Source: JBFWVJ01 sp050246795 (lineage in GTDB: Bacteria > Patescibacteriota > Gracilibacteria > JAUYGZ01). From it: 64,000 nt of DNA. Both the position numbers and the translations under genes were made by a program. Positions 39,687-48,391 of the stretch are shown here, piece after piece (the first letter of the stretch is position 1; every line of letters starts with the position of its first letter). Where the stretch lies: contig JBFWVJ010000001.1 in assembly GCA_050246795.1 (NCBI GenBank), positions 124,001 to 188,000 of the forward strand, in the 5' to 3' direction. Below the pieces are notes generated by a model, which did no database searches, was not told the origin of the DNA, and saw nothing but the letters and a program-made list of their open reading frames with translations.

Positions 39687-42600
39687 ATGCAGTTTTTTCC
39701 AAACAACGTTCATCGGGCGCAGGTTGATCACTTGCTGGAGCATCGCAAGCTGACGCTTTCAGGTACGGGAAATCTCAATGCCAAGGCGTTCTTTGTGCAT
39801 GAACTGATGGAGGCGACCAACCCGTCTGTTTTGAAGAAAAAAGTTGATGGATTGAAGACGGTGTTTTGGGTCATCGAAGAGCCTGCGGAGGCTGACAAGG
39901 TATATGCCAACGCAAAATTTTGGACTTCGTTGCCGGTCTACAACTTTGTTCTGCAGCCCAATGAAAGCATTTCCGACCTCGAAAAGATGCTGCGTCTCTA
40001 CACCATGCTTCGTGACGAACGAAAGATCGTGGTCATGGATTCGGTCTCGTTTTTTGCCGTTTATCCGTCGCTGACCGACATCCAAAAGCAAACCGTACAT
40101 TTGAAATCAGGTGAGGTGTTTGATCAGATGAAGATCATCAATGAATTGCTCGAGATTGGCTATGAGTTTAGCGCGGATGAGTTTCTCATTCCGGGGACGT
40201 ATTGCCAGCAGGGAGGGCTTTTGAATATCTTCGTGCCGACCCTCAAAAATCCGATCAAGGTGGAGTTGGACGGCGTAAAAGTTGCCGGGATTTTTGAGTT
40301 CAATCAAGAAACCAAACAGATCGTGAAGGAATACGATTCGCTTGAAGTGGTGCCTTTGAAGTGCCATCGAGAGACTTCCACCTTGCTCGAGTTTCTCGGT
40401 CGGGAGGTGCTCATCGTGGATGACGAGATCGATATTTCACCGGAGTATTCGGAGAAGATGAAGGAGATGGAGAAGGAGGGGAAAGGGCGTAAGGGTTTTA
40501 AGGGTGATAAGGGTTCTAGGGAGCAGGAGGAGGGGCCGGCGTTTTGTGTGTTTACGGCGTTTCCGGAGGAGGAGGATACGCATTATTTTTATCTGTACTA
40601 TCTATCGATCCTGAAGTTTCAGGATGTGTATGACTTCTTGAATGACCTCCGGGAGAAGCAGCGCGCGGGCTGGAAGGTGATGATTTTTAGCAAGCATTTG
40701 GATGAGTTGAAGTCGTTGTTTGGTGAAGAGAATATTCGCTTCTCGACCCGTGAGGAGTTTGATGAGAGCTCTTTTGTGCACTTTGAAGATGCTCATGAAG
40801 TGGCTTTTGTGCCCCAGTCATTCCAAAATCCTGACCTGAAGATCGCGGTGCTTACGGACCGGGAGATCTTTGATTTCCGCCAGATCCGACGCAAGGTATC
40901 CAAGGTTCAGCGAAAAGTGAACTTGGAATTCTTGCAGACGTTGAAAGAAGCAGATTTTGTCGTCCACGTGGATCATGGGATTGGCCGGTTTATGGGGATT
41001 GAGCAGCAGCTGTTTGATGGCATGACCCGTGAATACTTAAAAATCGAATACTTGGGGAATGACAAGTTGTACGTGCCGATCGACCAAGCGGAGAAAGTGA
41101 ATAAATATGTGGGAGTCGGGAATACCGAGCCGCGTCTTACCCGGCTTGGTTCGGGGGAATGGTCTTTGGTGACCAATAAGGTTCGGAAAGAAACGGAATC
41201 GATCGCGAAGGAGCTCTTGATGCTCTACTCCAAGCGTGAAATGGCCAAGGGATTTAAGTTCATGCCCGATGATGAGAAGCAGCAGCAATTCGAAGAGACC
41301 TTCCCGTATGATGAAACACCTGGTCAGTTGAGAGCGATCATTGATGTGAAGAAAGACATGGAGACCGATAAGCCTATGGATCGATTGGTCTGTGGGGATG
41401 TGGGGTTTGGAAAAACGGAAGTGGCTCTTCGCGCGGCTTTCAAGGCGGTGCGGAGTGGGAAACAGGTGGCGGTGATTACACCCATTACGATTTTGACCGA
41501 TCAGCACTACAAAGAGTTCAAAAAGCGTATGGACCCTTTCAAGGTGCGGGTAGAAATGCTCTCGCGTTTCCGTTCTCAGGCTCAGCAAACGGAGATTTTA
41601 AAGGACTTAGCGGCTGGGAAGATCGACATTATTGTCGGGACTCATCGCTTGCTGCAGACGGACATTCAGTTTAAAGATCTGGGAATGCTCATCATCGATG
41701 AAGAGCAGCGTTTCGGGGTCAAGCAGAAGGAAAAATTGAAGGAGCTGCGAGCTTCGGTCGACATTCTGACGCTCAGCGCGACGCCGATCCCACGAACGCT
41801 GAATATGAGCTTAAATAAGCTTCGTGATATCACGATCATCACCACGCCTCCTCCAGGGAGGCTGCCGATCATCACGGAAGTGCGTCGATATAGCGAAGTG
41901 CTCATCAAAGAAGCCGTCGACCGAGAGATTGCCCGCGGGGGACAGGTGTATTTCCTCCACAATCGCGTTCAGACGATCGATTCAATGGCGGACAAGCTCC
42001 AGAGTATTTTCCCGGATTTACGCATCGTGGTGGCCCACGGGAAGCTCAAGGCGACTGATCTGGAGCAACGTATCATGGCCTTTAAAGATGGGAAGTACGA
42101 CATCCTGGTGTCTTCGACGATCATTGAAAACGGGATCGACCTCCCGAACGCCAATACCTTGATCGTGAATAATGCCGAGCAGTTCGGTCTGGCACAGCTC
42201 TATCAGCTGCGAGGACGTATCGGACGCGCCAAGGTCCAGGCGTACGCGTATATGCTCTACCACGCTCAAAAGCTTCAACCGGATGCCAAGCGGCGACTTC
42301 GAGCCATTGTTGAGGCGAATGAGTTGGGGGCTGGTTTCCAAATCGCCATGCATGACTTGGAAATCCGTGGGGCGGGGGACATCCTCGGCGCCAACCAGAG
42401 CGGAGCGATCAGTGTGGTAGGAGTAAGTCACTTTGTGCGTCTTCTCCAGCAGACGGTGGCGGAGCTGAAGGCAGGGAAAGAAGTGACCCAGGAGTTGGAA
42501 GATTTAGAGAAAATTACCATCGATTTGCCGATTACAGCCTTTATTCCCGACCACTTTATCTCGGAAAGCCGGGAAAAGATCAATGCTTACCAGCGCTTGT

Positions 42601-43046
42601 CGTCCGCGACGCGCTTGGATGATCTGGCCGAGCTTCAAGAGGAATTCGACGAAGACTACGGGCAGATGCCGGATGAGGTGAAAAACCTCTTCAAGGTATT
42701 GGAACTCAAGATCATGGCCCGAAATGGAGATATCACAGCGCTGCGGACGATGATCGGTGACGGCGGGCAAAAGCAAGTGATTCTTACCATGGGGAAGAAC
42801 ATGCAGCCGGTGCAGATCATGAAGCTGTTGGACTACAACGCGAAGTGGCAGATTTCTGGTACGACCTTGAGGATTGGATTGAAAGACCTCGGGTTTGCCT
42901 GGCTGGAAGGGCTTAGAGAGAGCTTAGAGGCCTTGAAGCATCAGGCGGAGGAGAAGAAGGATCGTAAGGACCGTAAGGATGGTAAGGAGCTTAAGGAGGG
43001 GGAGGTGGTGATATCTTCAGAAGCACATCGTGAATATCGAGCTTGA
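39687..43046 (+). CDS. mfd: Transcription-repair coupling factor Mfd
   Basis: 1119 residues from ATG 39687. It removes stalled RNA polymerase and recruits UvrA. A degenerate UvrB-like N-terminal part is followed by the RNA polymerase-interacting CarD-like domain (about 421-475: VVHVDHGIGRFMGIEQ, YLKIEYLGNDKLYVP). The RecG-like translocase comes next, with Walker A GDVGFGKTE (about 570), LIIDEEQRFGVKQKEK, TLSATPIPRTLNMS, IIENGIDLPNANTLIV and QLRGRIGRAKVQAYAYMLY, then the C-terminal TRCF domain. Two in-frame 9-bp-type repeats add low-complexity Lys/Gly segments: residues 256-281 (GKGRKGFKGDKGSREQEEG) and 1089-1107 near the C-terminus (KKDRKDRKDGKELKEG). Confidence 0.95.
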   Translation: MQFFPNNVHRAQVDHLLEHRKLTLSGTGNLNAKAFFVHELMEATNPSVLKKKVDGLKTVFWVIEEPAEADKVYANAKFWTSLPVYNFVLQPNESISDLEKMLRLYTMLRDERKIVVMDSVSFFAVYPSLTDIQKQTVHLKSGEVFDQMKIINELLEIGYEFSADEFLIPGTYCQQGGLLNIFVPTLKNPIKVELDGVKVAGIFEFNQETKQIVKEYDSLEVVPLKCHRETSTLLEFLGREVLIVDDEIDISPEYSEKMKEMEKEGKGRKGFKGDKGSREQEEGPAFCVFTAFPEEEDTHYFYLYYLSILKFQDVYDFLNDLREKQRAGWKVMIFSKHLDELKSLFGEENIRFSTREEFDESSFVHFEDAHEVAFVPQSFQNPDLKIAVLTDREIFDFRQIRRKVSKVQRKVNLEFLQTLKEADFVVHVDHGIGRFMGIEQQLFDGMTREYLKIEYLGNDKLYVPIDQAEKVNKYVGVGNTEPRLTRLGSGEWSLVTNKVRKETESIAKELLMLYSKREMAKGFKFMPDDEKQQQFEETFPYDETPGQLRAIIDVKKDMETDKPMDRLVCGDVGFGKTEVALRAAFKAVRSGKQVAVITPITILTDQHYKEFKKRMDPFKVRVEMLSRFRSQAQQTEILKDLAAGKIDIIVGTHRLLQTDIQFKDLGMLIIDEEQRFGVKQKEKLKELRASVDILTLSATPIPRTLNMSLNKLRDITIITTPPPGRLPIITEVRRYSEVLIKEAVDREIARGGQVYFLHNRVQTIDSMADKLQSIFPDLRIVVAHGKLKATDLEQRIMAFKDGKYDILVSSTIIENGIDLPNANTLIVNNAEQFGLAQLYQLRGRIGRAKVQAYAYMLYHAQKLQPDAKRRLRAIVEANELGAGFQIAMHDLEIRGAGDILGANQSGAISVVGVSHFVRLLQQTVAELKAGKEVTQELEDLEKITIDLPITAFIPDHFISESREKINAYQRLSSATRLDDLAELQEEFDEDYGQMPDEVKNLFKVLELKIMARNGDITALRTMIGDGGQKQVILTMGKNMQPVQIMKLLDYNAKWQISGTTLRIGLKDLGFAWLEGLRESLEALKHQAEEKKDRKDRKDGKELKEGEVVISSEAHREYRA
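40453..40530. repeat. 9-bp-type repeat inside mfd, in frame
   Basis: GGGCGTAAGGGTTTTAAGGG and following units (GATAAGGGTTCTAGGG), the same type as at 38150. It encodes a charged loop between two parts of the N-terminal region. Confidence 0.8.
42951..43005. repeat. 9-bp-type repeat near the mfd 3' end, in frame
   Basis: GATCGTAAGGACCGTAAGGA, then TGGTAAGGAGCTTAAGGAG, translated as a Lys/Asp-rich tail. Confidence 0.8.
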
Positions 43047-43057
43047 TGTTGATTCAT

Positions 43058-43091
43058 AAGCCTTCTAAAAACAGTCCTGAAAGGCTTTTTG
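43058..43091 (+). terminator. Intrinsic terminator after mfd
   Basis: AAGCCTT (43058-43064) pairs with AAGGCTT (43081-43087) around a 16-nt loop, followed by TTT G. It lies between mfd and the converging tRNA gene. Confidence 0.6.
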
Positions 43092-43107
43092 AAGTTGGTG
43101 AAGGAAA

Positions 43108-43184
43108 TGGTGGAGCTGAGGAGAGTCGAACTCCTGACCTCCTCGGTGCAAACGAGGCGCTCTGGCCAACTGAGCTACAGCCCC
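43108..43184 (-). tRNA. tRNA-Ala (anticodon TGC)
   Basis: 77 nt on the minus strand including an encoded CCA. The acceptor stem GGGGCTG pairs with CAGCTCC and contains the G3.U70 wobble that identifies alanine tRNAs. The anticodon stem CCTCG / CGAGG encloses the loop TTTGCAC with anticodon TGC. The D arm AGCTCAGTTGGCCAGAGC and the T loop TTCGACT are canonical. Confidence 0.97.
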
Positions 43185-43239
43185 AAAAGGGAAAATTGCT
43201 GAGAAAATGTATCGGATTTCGTCAATTTTGTAAAGCGTT

Positions 43240-43482
43240 TTAACGCACAATAAAGAACCTCCCGACGGTCGACTGGATGGCGGCATCGAGCGTGCCGGTC
43301 ACGTAGACAACGGAGAAGACAATGAAGCCGATTCCAAGCAGCAGGATGAAATGGAAGGTCCCGCCGGGGCCTAAGTATTTTTCTGCAAAACCAAAGCTCC
43401 CCGTGATTCGCTGGACTCGTTCCCGATAGACGATCAGCGCTAGGCCGATGGCCATCATGCAGAGGAAGTAGATGAAACGCAT
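43240..43482 (-). CDS. Small two-helix membrane protein of unknown function
   Basis: 80 residues. Helix 1 is at the N-terminus (FIYFLCMMAIGLALIVY) and helix 2 at about 45-67 (FHFILLLGIGFIVFSVVYVT). Between them is the motif RERVQRITGSFGFAEKYLGPGG. I have the impression that similar short proteins with GFAEKYLGPGGT occur in other CPR genomes, but I cannot verify this. The role is unknown. It lies after secY on the same strand and before tRNA-Ala. The leader holds a TTAGCTTCGATAGCTT-type repeat. Confidence 0.7.
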   Translation of the reverse strand: MRFIYFLCMMAIGLALIVYRERVQRITGSFGFAEKYLGPGGTFHFILLLGIGFIVFSVVYVTGTLDAAIQSTVGRFFIVR

Positions 43483-43587
43483 GGAAGGAGGTTAGCTTCG
43501 ATAGCTTCGTCAGCTTATAGGAAAAAATTCCTCTTCTCAAAGAGAATGTCAGACGGGGGAAGCTTTAGAATCTGATGAAGCTCTCTC

Positions 43588-44889
43588 CTAATTTCCTATC
43601 TCCATGTATTTGTCGTAGTTCTCTTGCATGAGCTGAGTATTGATCTGTCGAACGAGCTCGATAACGACCCCGACGACGATAATGATCCCAGATCCAGACA
43701 TCAGGAGCTGGACGGTTCCTACATTCAAGTCTTGGAAGAGTCTTTGCAGGAGGATAGGGCCAGCCGCCAGTCCTCCGATGAAGAGACCTCCCCAGAGGTT
43801 CAAGCGCATGGACACATTGCTCAGGTATTCAGCGGTTTCTTTTCCAGGTCGTACGCCAGGGATGTAGCCCCCACGTTTTTGGATATTTTCAGCTACTTGT
43901 TCAGGGTTGAAGGTGATAGAGACGTAGAAGTAGGTGAAGCCCAAGACGAAGAGGAAGAGAGAGGCGATATAAATTCCGCTCAGCTGATTTCCTCCAAAAT
44001 TGGTAATAAACCAATCGGCTACTGGGTGTCCTGGGAAGAATTGCGCGATCAGGGTTGGAAAGGTGATCATGGAAATCGCGAAGATGATCGGGATCATCCC
44101 GGCTTGGTTGACTTTCATAGGAAGTCCTCCCTTCGTGACTCCTCGTTGACCTGCGCCTCCGTAGGTGATCGGAACATTTCGATAGGCATCGGTCACGAAG
44201 ACCACAAACATCACCATGAGCAGTGTAATGATGGTCATGAGGATGAACGGCAGGTATCGGCTTTCATCGAAGGTAGCGAGCCCTAGCGTTTGTCCAATGA
44301 TCGAAGGGACGGAAGAAACGATTCCGGCGAAGATGATCATGGAGACCCCGTTTCCAATACCTTTTTCAGTAATGAGTTCTCCTAACCACATGAGGAAAAC
44401 AGTTCCTACGGTGATGCTCAGCATCAATGGGACAATGGTGTAAGGGTCGTAAACATCAGTGATCAAGGTGGCTCCAGCTTGTGCTGCGGAATTGTTTAAG
44501 AGAAGAATCATTCCATAGCTTTGCAAGAGGGCCAATGGGAGGGTCAAGTATCGAGTCCATCGATTGATGACTCTTCGTCCCTGTTCACCTTCCTTGCTCA
44601 GGGCTTCAAGCTTTGGAATCACGACCGTCATCAATTGCAAGATGATCGAAGCATTGATGTATGGAGAAACTCCCATCAGCATGATGGAGAAGTTTTCCGC
44701 GCTCCCTCCGGTGAAAACAGAAAACGCTCCGAGGATTTGGTTTTGCTCGAAAACGGCTTTAATGGCCGATACATCGACTCCCGGGACGCTGACAGCCGAG
44801 GCGAATCGATAGACCAAAATCGCTCCTAGAGTGTACAGGATTTTGTTGCGAAGAGGCTTGTTACGCCAGATTTGGATGAGTTTGGACAT
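43588..44889 (-). CDS. secY: Protein translocase subunit SecY
   Basis: 433 residues, with ten membrane helices expected. Start chosen at MSKLIQIWRNKPLRNKILYT (ATG 44887-44889); upstream in-frame codons translate the repeat spacer (LRTLRTVLTLRTLP) and are not credible. Signatures: VYRFASAVSVPGVD (plug/TM1), LMGVSPYINASIILQL, QRGVTKGGLPMKVNQAGMIP and RPGKETAEYLSNVSMRL. It follows rplO as in the classic spc operon; adk and map, normally next, are 15-17 kb away on the other strand. Confidence 0.96.
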   Translation of the reverse strand: MSKLIQIWRNKPLRNKILYTLGAILVYRFASAVSVPGVDVSAIKAVFEQNQILGAFSVFTGGSAENFSIMLMGVSPYINASIILQLMTVVIPKLEALSKEGEQGRRVINRWTRYLTLPLALLQSYGMILLLNNSAAQAGATLITDVYDPYTIVPLMLSITVGTVFLMWLGELITEKGIGNGVSMIIFAGIVSSVPSIIGQTLGLATFDESRYLPFILMTIITLLMVMFVVFVTDAYRNVPITYGGAGQRGVTKGGLPMKVNQAGMIPIIFAISMITFPTLIAQFFPGHPVADWFITNFGGNQLSGIYIASLFLFVLGFTYFYVSITFNPEQVAENIQKRGGYIPGVRPGKETAEYLSNVSMRLNLWGGLFIGGLAAGPILLQRLFQDLNVGTVQLLMSGSGIIIVVGVVIELVRQINTQLMQENYDKYMEIGN

Positions 44890-44988
44890 GGGGAAAGGGG
44901 GAAGGGTACGTAGGGTTAGTACGGTTCGTAGGGTACGGAGGAAGGAAGCAGAATGCAAGAATCAATCTTTTATTTTCACTTCCAAATT
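44890..44988. repeat. 9-bp-type repeat spacer between rplO and secY
   Basis: GGGAAGGGTACGTAGGGTTA followed by GTACGGTTCGTAGGGTACGG on the plus strand. In the gene sense it is C/T-rich just before the secY ATG. Confidence 0.75.
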
Positions 44989-45444
44989 CTAGCTTTCGGT
45001 TTCTTCGTTCTTCATCGTAGAGGTGAAGCTTCCGCCGGCTTTGCTGATCTTTTCGATCGCGCTTTCGCTGGCTTTGTCGAGTTCGATCTGAAGCGCTTTT
45101 GAGAGTTCGCCGTTCCCGAGGACTTTGACCGGGAGGTTTTTCTTGGCGATCAGTTTGTTTTTCAACAGGACTTCTTTGGTGACTTTGCTGTCAGCGAGTT
45201 TTTCGAGGTCGCCGACATTGATGACTTGGAACTCGACTTTGTTCGGATTTTTGAAACCACGATACTTTGGCAATCGTTGGAAAAGGGGAGTCTGTCCTCC
45301 TTCAAATCCTGGTCGGAGTTTCTTTCCCGTACGTGCCTTTTGACCTTTGTGACCACGACCGGAGGTCTTTCCTTGTCCGGCGGCGTGTCCACGGCCAAGG
45401 CGCCGGGTGGGTTTCTTGTATTTAATGAGGGTGTTGAGTTTCAT
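44989..45444 (-). CDS. rplO: 50S ribosomal protein L15
   Basis: 151 residues. Signatures: the start MKLNTLIKYKKPTRRLGRGH, GQGKTSGRGHKGQKARTGKK, FEGGQTPLFQRLPKYRGFKN. It directly follows rpsE with a 34-bp spacer; no rpmD (L30) gene fits between them. Confidence 0.96.
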   Translation of the reverse strand: MKLNTLIKYKKPTRRLGRGHAAGQGKTSGRGHKGQKARTGKKLRPGFEGGQTPLFQRLPKYRGFKNPNKVEFQVINVGDLEKLADSKVTKEVLLKNKLIAKKNLPVKVLGNGELSKALQIELDKASESAIEKISKAGGSFTSTMKNEETES

Positions 45445-45478
45445 GGGGAGGGTGTTAGCTTTCTAGCTTGTTAGCTGA
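45445..45478. repeat. TTAGCTT-type repeat spacer between rpsE and rplO
   Basis: TTAGCTTTCTAGCTTGTTAG: related units form the spacers at 46440, 43490 and 51395 and (as complement) at 27256 and 23260. Confidence 0.6.
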
Positions 45479-46057
45479 TTAGGATTGAGCTTCGGCAGAT
45501 TCCTCTTTGCCTTCCGGCTTAGCGGGTGCTGGCTTCATCGGTTTCTTAGCTCCTTGTCTTTTTTCCTGTATGTCTTCTGGTTTGACTCGCACCCGGAGCA
45601 TGTCGAGTCCTTTCATCGTGGCCTTTGCCAGATTGATTCTATTACCAGATCCCATTCGCTTAGAAAGAATGTTCTTTACTCCTGCCAATTCGAGGATTTT
45701 TCGAGTTGAACTTCCGGCCTTGATCCCTGTACCAGGAGCGGCGGGGATCATCAGCAGTCTGGTGGCTTTGAATTTTACTTTGATGTTGTGAGGGATGGTG
45801 TCCTTGATGATGGGAACGTGAACAATGTTCTTTTTGGCTTGAGAAACACCTTTTTGAATAGCGATCGTCACTTCGTTTGCTTTCCCAAGACCAATGGCCA
45901 CTTTTCCTTTTCGATTCCCAATGATGACGGTAGCTCGAAAGCTCAAACGTCGACCTCCTTTCACGACACGAGTCACACGGTCGACTTGAAGAACTTCTTC
46001 TTCAAATTCTTTCTTTTCTTTGAGTAAGCGTTTTCGAGGTGCTTGTTTCTTAGCCAT
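45479..46057 (-). CDS. rpsE: 30S ribosomal protein S5
   Basis: 192 residues. Signatures: VVKGGRRLSFRATVIIGNRK with GKVAIGLGKANEVTIAIQKG, then RLLMIPAAPGTGIKAGSSTR and KRMGSGNRINLAKATMKGLD. The C-terminal tail (KKPMKPAPAKPEGKEESAEA) is a low-complexity extension. S5 sits at the decoding-region back and mRNA entry. Confidence 0.96.
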   Translation of the reverse strand: MAKKQAPRKRLLKEKKEFEEEVLQVDRVTRVVKGGRRLSFRATVIIGNRKGKVAIGLGKANEVTIAIQKGVSQAKKNIVHVPIIKDTIPHNIKVKFKATRLLMIPAAPGTGIKAGSSTRKILELAGVKNILSKRMGSGNRINLAKATMKGLDMLRVRVKPEDIQEKRQGAKKPMKPAPAKPEGKEESAEAQS

Positions 46058-46095
46058 AAGAGGAGGGAGTATTAGGAGCTAAAGGAGTATGAGGA

Positions 46096-46437
46096 TTAGA
46101 ATTGGAGGCCGCCTTCACGGGCTGCTTCAGCCAGGGCTTTTACACGACCGTGGTATTTGTAGCCGTTTCGGTCGAAGGTGCAGGTTTCGATTTTTTTGCT
46201 TTTCGCCTGCTCAGCTATTGCCTGGCCGACTTTTTGTGCCTTTTCTGTTTTGCTGCCCTTTTCTTTCATGTCGTGGGCTGAGACGAGAGTTTTCCCACTG
46301 GCATCATCGATCAGCTGAGCAGTAATGTGCAGATTGCTTCGGTATACCACCAATCGGGGACGAACATTCGTTCCAGATACTTTTGCTCGAATGCGGTTTT
46401 TTCTTCGAGTCCGGGCGATGGTTTTCTTGTTTGGCAT
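46096..46437 (-). CDS. rplR: 50S ribosomal protein L18
   Basis: 113 residues. Signatures: RRKNRIRAKVSGTNVRPRLV with VYRSNLHITAQLIDD, GKTLVSAHDMKEKG, and the end FDRNGYKYHGRVKALAEAAR. It binds 5S rRNA. Position between rplF and rpsE is canonical. Confidence 0.96.
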   Translation of the reverse strand: MPNKKTIARTRRKNRIRAKVSGTNVRPRLVVYRSNLHITAQLIDDASGKTLVSAHDMKEKGSKTEKAQKVGQAIAEQAKSKKIETCTFDRNGYKYHGRVKALAEAAREGGLQF

Positions 46438-46491
46438 GGGGAGGGAATTAGCTTATAGCTTCGTTAGCTTATAGGAGTGAAATGAGTCTAT
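46438..46491. repeat. TTAGCTTATAGCTT-type repeat spacer between rplF and rplR
   Basis: AATTAGCTTATAGCTTCGTT then AGCTTATAGGAG fill most of the spacer, next to a GGGGAGGG tract that is CCCTCCCC in front of the rplR ATG in the gene sense. Confidence 0.6.
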
Positions 46492-47037
46492 TTATTTAGC
46501 GGCTTTCTTACCTTGCTTGAGAACGACGTGTTCGTCAGCATATCGGATCCCTTTTCCTTTGTAAGGTTCTGGTTTTCGGACTTCTCGAATGCGTGCAGCT
46601 GTTTCACCGACGAGTTGTTTGTCGATCCCGCTGATGATCATCAGGTTTTTATTTTCTTCGTCGGCTTTGATGGTGATGCCCTCTGGGATCACGAACTCCA
46701 CGGGGTGAGAAAAGCCGAGGGAGAGGTTCAGTTTCTTTCCAGCGATATTGAAACGGTATCCAACTCCCCTTACTTCGAGCTTTTTCTCGTATCCTTTGGT
46801 GACGCCGATGACCATGTTTCTCAACAAGGCTCGAGCGGTACCGTGAAGGGATTTGTTCAGCTTGGTTTCGGATTTTCTCGTGACCAGGATTTCGTTTTCT
46901 TCGACTTTTACATCCACGTCGGGATGAGATACCCAAGAAAGTTCACCTTTTTTCCCTTTGATGAGGACGGTCTTTCCATTCAGAGTGACGGTGACTCCTT
47001 CGGGGATGGCGATCGGTAGTTTTCCAATTCGAGACAT
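46492..47037 (-). CDS. rplF: 50S ribosomal protein L6
   Basis: 181 residues. Signatures: the start MSRIGKLPIAIPEGVTVTLN, HGTARALLRNMVIGVTKGYE, RGVGYRFNIAGKKLNLSLGF, and the end RKPEPYKGKGIRYADEHVVL. Both L6 repeats are intact; length is normal. Confidence 0.96.
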   Translation of the reverse strand: MSRIGKLPIAIPEGVTVTLNGKTVLIKGKKGELSWVSHPDVDVKVEENEILVTRKSETKLNKSLHGTARALLRNMVIGVTKGYEKKLEVRGVGYRFNIAGKKLNLSLGFSHPVEFVIPEGITIKADEENKNLMIISGIDKQLVGETAARIREVRKPEPYKGKGIRYADEHVVLKQGKKAAK

Positions 47038-47076
47038 ATGGTTGAGAGTTTATGGTTGATAGTTGATAGTGTGGAA
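47038..47076. repeat. Heptamer repeat spacer between rpsH and rplF
   Basis: GGTTGAGAGTTTATGGTTGA then TAGTTGATAGTG, the TAGTTGA family. Confidence 0.6.
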
Positions 47077-47457
47077 CTAGTAGATTTCACAGATGAGTTC
47101 TCCCCCCATTCCTTTTTTCTTGGCTTCGTCTCCTGTCATGATCCCTTGAGAAGTGGAAATGATGGAGAAGCCGTAGCCACGAAGGACCGGTGAGAGTTCG
47201 GGAGCCTTTTTGTAAATCCTTTGGCCTGGCTTGGAAACTCGGTTTAGGGACAGTTCTTTTCCAGGGATAAGATCGATCTTAATCATGGTTTGAGCTCCTT
47301 CACCGGACACCTTGAAGTCTTCGATGAACTTCATTTGTTTCATGACTCGCAAAATTTCTTGTTTAATCCGAGAAGCAGGAACGAGAGTTGACTCGTGACG
47401 AGCTTTACTCGCGTTTCTTATCCGGGTGAGAAGGTCTGCTATAGGGTCGGTGTGCAT
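47077..47457 (-). CDS. rpsH: 30S ribosomal protein S8
   Basis: 126 residues. Signatures: the start MHTDPIADLLTRIRNASKAR and the C-terminal GYGFSIISTSQGIMTGDEAK with KKGMGGELICEIY. In many bacteria S8 regulates this operon by binding the rplE region; I did not find such a site here. Confidence 0.96.
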   Translation of the reverse strand: MHTDPIADLLTRIRNASKARHESTLVPASRIKQEILRVMKQMKFIEDFKVSGEGAQTMIKIDLIPGKELSLNRVSKPGQRIYKKAPELSPVLRGYGFSIISTSQGIMTGDEAKKKGMGGELICEIY

Positions 47458-47501
47458 AGGGTAGGTGTTAGCTTTATAGCTGCTTAGGTTTTAGAAAGTG
47501 T

Positions 47502-47726
47502 TTACCAGGAGGCTTTTCGGAGGCCCATGATCATGTCATTGCCTGCGAGTTGGCGGAGACAAATGCGGCACATGTCGAATTTTCGAATGTATCCACGTGG
47601 TCTTCCACAGAGTGCGCAACGATTGTAGACTTTGGTAGAAAATTTAATCTTTCGACCTTCTCGTTTTGCCTGTACGAGCTTTTGTCTTTTTCGGGCAGAC
47701 TTGATGATGAGGGAGGTTTTTGCCAT
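47502..47726 (-). CDS. rpsZ: 30S ribosomal protein S14, zinc type
   Basis: 74 residues, slightly longer than the usual 61 of the zinc-binding form. The start MAKTSLIIKSARKRQKLVQA has about a dozen extra residues before the core KVYNRCALCGRPRGYIRKFD and MCRICLRQLA. The two CxxC pairs bind zinc. The end MIMGLRKASW is typical. Confidence 0.95.
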   Translation of the reverse strand: MAKTSLIIKSARKRQKLVQAKREGRKIKFSTKVYNRCALCGRPRGYIRKFDMCRICLRQLAGNDMIMGLRKASW

Positions 47727-47759
47727 AGGGTGGAGGGAGTATTAGGAGCTTGAGGAGTA
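47727..47759. repeat. AGGAGTATTA-type repeat spacer between rplE and rpsZ
   Basis: GGAGTATTAGGAGCTTGAGG then AGTATTAAGAGC. Similar tracts occur at 46060-46095 and 48345-48385. Confidence 0.5.
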
Positions 47760-48341
47760 TTAAGAGCTTTGAGATTCATCATTCTTTTCTTTTTTTGGAG
47801 CGGGTTTTTTGAAGGGGAAGTTCAGATTTTTGAGGAGAGATTTAGCCTGTTCATTGTTTTCTGCCGTTGTGACGATGGTAATGCTCATTCCGTGGATATT
47901 GCTCAGATCGTCTGGATTGACTTCGGGGAAGATACTGACATCTCGGATACCGATACTGTAGTTGCCTTGCCCATCAAAGGCTTTGTCGCTAAATCCTTGG
48001 AAGTCGCGGATACGGGGGAAGGCTACGTTGACCATTCGATTGAAAAAATCGATCATTTTTCCTCTTCGAAGGGTCGTAACGATACCACTCGGGTAGTCTG
48101 CACGGAGTTTGAAGTTGGAAATAGCTTTTTTGGAAAGTGTTACGACCGGTTTTTGTCCGGTGATTGCTTCAATATTTTCTACAACATCACTATAGTCTTT
48201 ATTCGTTTTCATGCGAGTTCCGATTCCCACATTCACGATGATTTTCTCAAGTTTTGGAACGGACATCGGGTTTTTAAGGCCGAGTTCCTTTTGAACTTTT
48301 GGGAGAACCACTTCTTTGATTTGTTGTGCGTAGGATTGCAT
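47760..48341 (-). CDS. rplE: 50S ribosomal protein L5
   Basis: 193 residues. Signatures: NPMSVPKLEKIIVNVGIGTR, ITGQKPVVTLSKKAISNFKL with RADYPSGIVTTLR, DFQGFSDKAFDGQGNYSIGI and MSITIVTTAENNEQAKSLLK. The C-terminus has a short Lys/Pro tail. It forms the central protuberance with 5S rRNA. Confidence 0.96.
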   Translation of the reverse strand: MQSYAQQIKEVVLPKVQKELGLKNPMSVPKLEKIIVNVGIGTRMKTNKDYSDVVENIEAITGQKPVVTLSKKAISNFKLRADYPSGIVTTLRRGKMIDFFNRMVNVAFPRIRDFQGFSDKAFDGQGNYSIGIRDVSIFPEVNPDDLSNIHGMSITIVTTAENNEQAKSLLKNLNFPFKKPAPKKEKNDESQSS

Positions 48342-48391
48342 GGGGGAAGGAGTATTAAGACTGTTAGGATCTTAGGAGTAGAAGGTGATGG

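Noticed and set aside
44890..44958. N-terminal extension of secY
   Set aside because: Translates the repeat spacer as LRTLRT; SecY begins normally at MSKLIQIW.
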